64,000 nucleotides of DNA, from contig OZ038392.1 of the NCBI GenBank assembly GCA_964036045.1, positions 42,431,478 to 42,495,477 on the forward strand, in the 5' to 3' direction. This DNA is from Eutreptiella sp. 'Long Island Sound 2002'. Lineage: Eukaryota; Euglenozoa; Euglenophyceae; Eutreptiales; Eutreptiaceae. Position numbers and translations under genes: made by a program. Below, piece by piece: positions 62,589-64,000 of this stretch (positions are counted from its first letter, which is position 1; each line of letters begins with the position of its first letter). The notes beneath the pieces are model-generated. The model saw only the letters and a program-made list of their open reading frames with translations. It made no database searches and was not told where the DNA came from.

Positions 62589-63808
62589 ACACTGCCGGCG
62601 GCGAGGCCGTTGCCGGCCCTGGTGGCGTTGGCGACAAGGGTTGTCTCGGCGCGGGTACTGCTGCAGGCGGCGGACCGGAGTTACAGCACTAGTGGCAGCG
62701 CTCACGTCCAAGTCGGTTTTGTCGGCCGCAGAAGGAGCATCACCAGCTTCCCTGGTTCTTCAGCTAGTCACATTATAAGCAGTGGGTGCGTCGAGCGTAG
62801 TTGTAGTACTTGCTGCGAGGACAATTCCAATCGCCGGCCTTCTGCATTGCTCTTGATAAACCACTATGGACGAGGGGCTGGTGGGCAAGGTACTGGTATA
62901 GCAGGCCACGTCGCATGGGGCTACACGGCACAGAGTCAACGGCCTACTATTTACATAAGTATACAAGGGGTCTCTCTAGTGCGGAAGGTGACCGCCACGC
63001 AACCATGCGGACATGAAAGATGGCCTAGAGATGATGGACGAAGGGTGTAGTGGTACATGGTAGGCAGTGGGGCGGATAGACCGCACGCCTGCACCCAGCA
63101 ATGAGTGCGATGCCATGAAGGCAGTACATGTGGTCTTATGGGATATACCCCGACATGAAGCACACCAATAGCATAAATACCACATGGTACAATTGTAGTG
63201 CTTATAGTAGGTCGTAGTTTGTGGATGGTAGGGATACCTTCAAACCACACCAAAACGGAATCAACATCGGCGAATAGGTTGAACCCCTGACAACCTTGCA
63301 ATACCTAAGGGAGGTTGTCCTCCAATTCCCCTCATCCAAGCATGTGCAATCCCTTGGAAAATTTTCTTGTGCTATAACATGCTGCGGCATGCTTGAAGCT
63401 GCACATGTGGGTACCTAGGCATCCATGGGAACCTGAAGTTGCAAACAAGAGACAACATGCGCCAAAATGTTGAGCCAAATTCATCACTTTCACCACGTGG
63501 ATCGTCTATGATGGCTTGTTAACATAAATCACAGCCAAACGGAGCAAAATGCCATTGCCCATATGCAAACAATCCTTTGTTTAGATATGGCCCGTCAGAC
63601 TAATCGTTCGCTCGACATGGCAAGTAGAGGGTGGTCATTGGACAAAGAAAACAACAATGCTACTCAAGATCCAAAAATCATCCTTTTTGTCCATCGTCAT
63701 GCCACCGTGGTTGTATCCATAAGAGGGCTCGGGGCTAGAAGAGCAACATACCGCACCCACTCGGATTGTGGCACATTGGGTATGTGTTTACACAAAGCAC
63801 AATATGAC
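62589..63808 (+). repeat. 1221-bp tandem duplication, unit 2
   Basis: Head-to-tail copy of 61368-62588. It ends where the sequence after AATATGAC diverges (63808). Confidence 0.95.
62979..62998. repeat. Recurrent 20-nt hairpin, copy 4
   Basis: Identical to copy 3, exactly 1221 bp further along. Confidence 0.75.
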
Positions 63809-64000
63809 AACATATTTTTGTCTGCAAATAGTTCTAGATTGAAACAATTCATTTGTGCCCGAGTCTTGCCTCGCCCTTCAAGAGTCTTTGCATGAAGATT
63901 ATCTACCTTGCCACACATCACTTTGGCTGCCTCTTGTAGAACGTTGCTCTAAGTGGCAGCCCTTGGATCACCAAGAGGAAACTTACCATGAATGACCTCA

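Overview
The window is nuclear DNA from a repeat-rich eukaryote. The clearest evidence is an eIF6 gene split into six exons by GT-AG introns (32434-35884). Two large, apparently single-exon genes for eukaryote-type proteins support this: a SWAP/SFSWAP-like splicing factor (25223-27274, minus) and a proline-rich protein ending in four EF-hands (52981-55326, minus). There is no bacterial operon structure. I cannot name the species. Long intergenic spacers, many tandem repeats, chromodomain Ty3/gypsy elements and frequent long G or C homopolymer runs would suit an alga or another free-living protist, but this is only an inference.

Layout. 0-8.4 kb: unrecognised sequence with one long minus-strand ORF, a 23-bp-arm hairpin and a family of four copies of an 18-nt GC-rich palindrome (5.3-6.4 kb). 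8.4-19.9 kb: a full-length chromodomain Ty3/gypsy retrotransposon on the minus strand, with ~710-bp LTRs, a PBS matching initiator-Met tRNA, a PPT, a 5-bp target duplication (ACAAA), gag, pro, RT, RNase H, IN and a chromodomain. It interrupts a small ORF and lies between two 148-bp direct repeats (7470-7617, 20811-20958). 20-25 kb: a 30-bp minisatellite, a five-copy ~200-bp satellite with variable poly-G tracts, and dispersed repeats. 25-36 kb: the SFSWAP-like gene, a duplicated 408-bp segment, and eIF6. 38.8-45.2 kb: a second, decayed relative of the gypsy element, cut off inside RT and folded back on itself as a 76-bp inverted repeat. 45-52.9 kb: mostly nothing recognisable. 53-55.3 kb: the EF-hand gene. 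57-64 kb: a LINE endonuclease fragment, a GC-rich stretch with consecutive hairpins and tRNA-like/Pol III-like boxes, an ORF with two unusual RanBP2-like zinc-finger motifs, and a 1221-bp tandem duplication.

The host genes shown have unrelated jobs (ribosome biogenesis, splicing, probable calcium binding) and do not form a pathway. The most interesting coherent system is the gypsy family. In both diverged copies a single in-frame UAG followed by GGG separates gag from pro-pol, with everything downstream in the same frame. This looks like programmed stop-codon readthrough rather than frameshifting. Both copies also have His-Ile-Asp-Asp in place of the usual Tyr/Phe-x-Asp-Asp at the RT active site.
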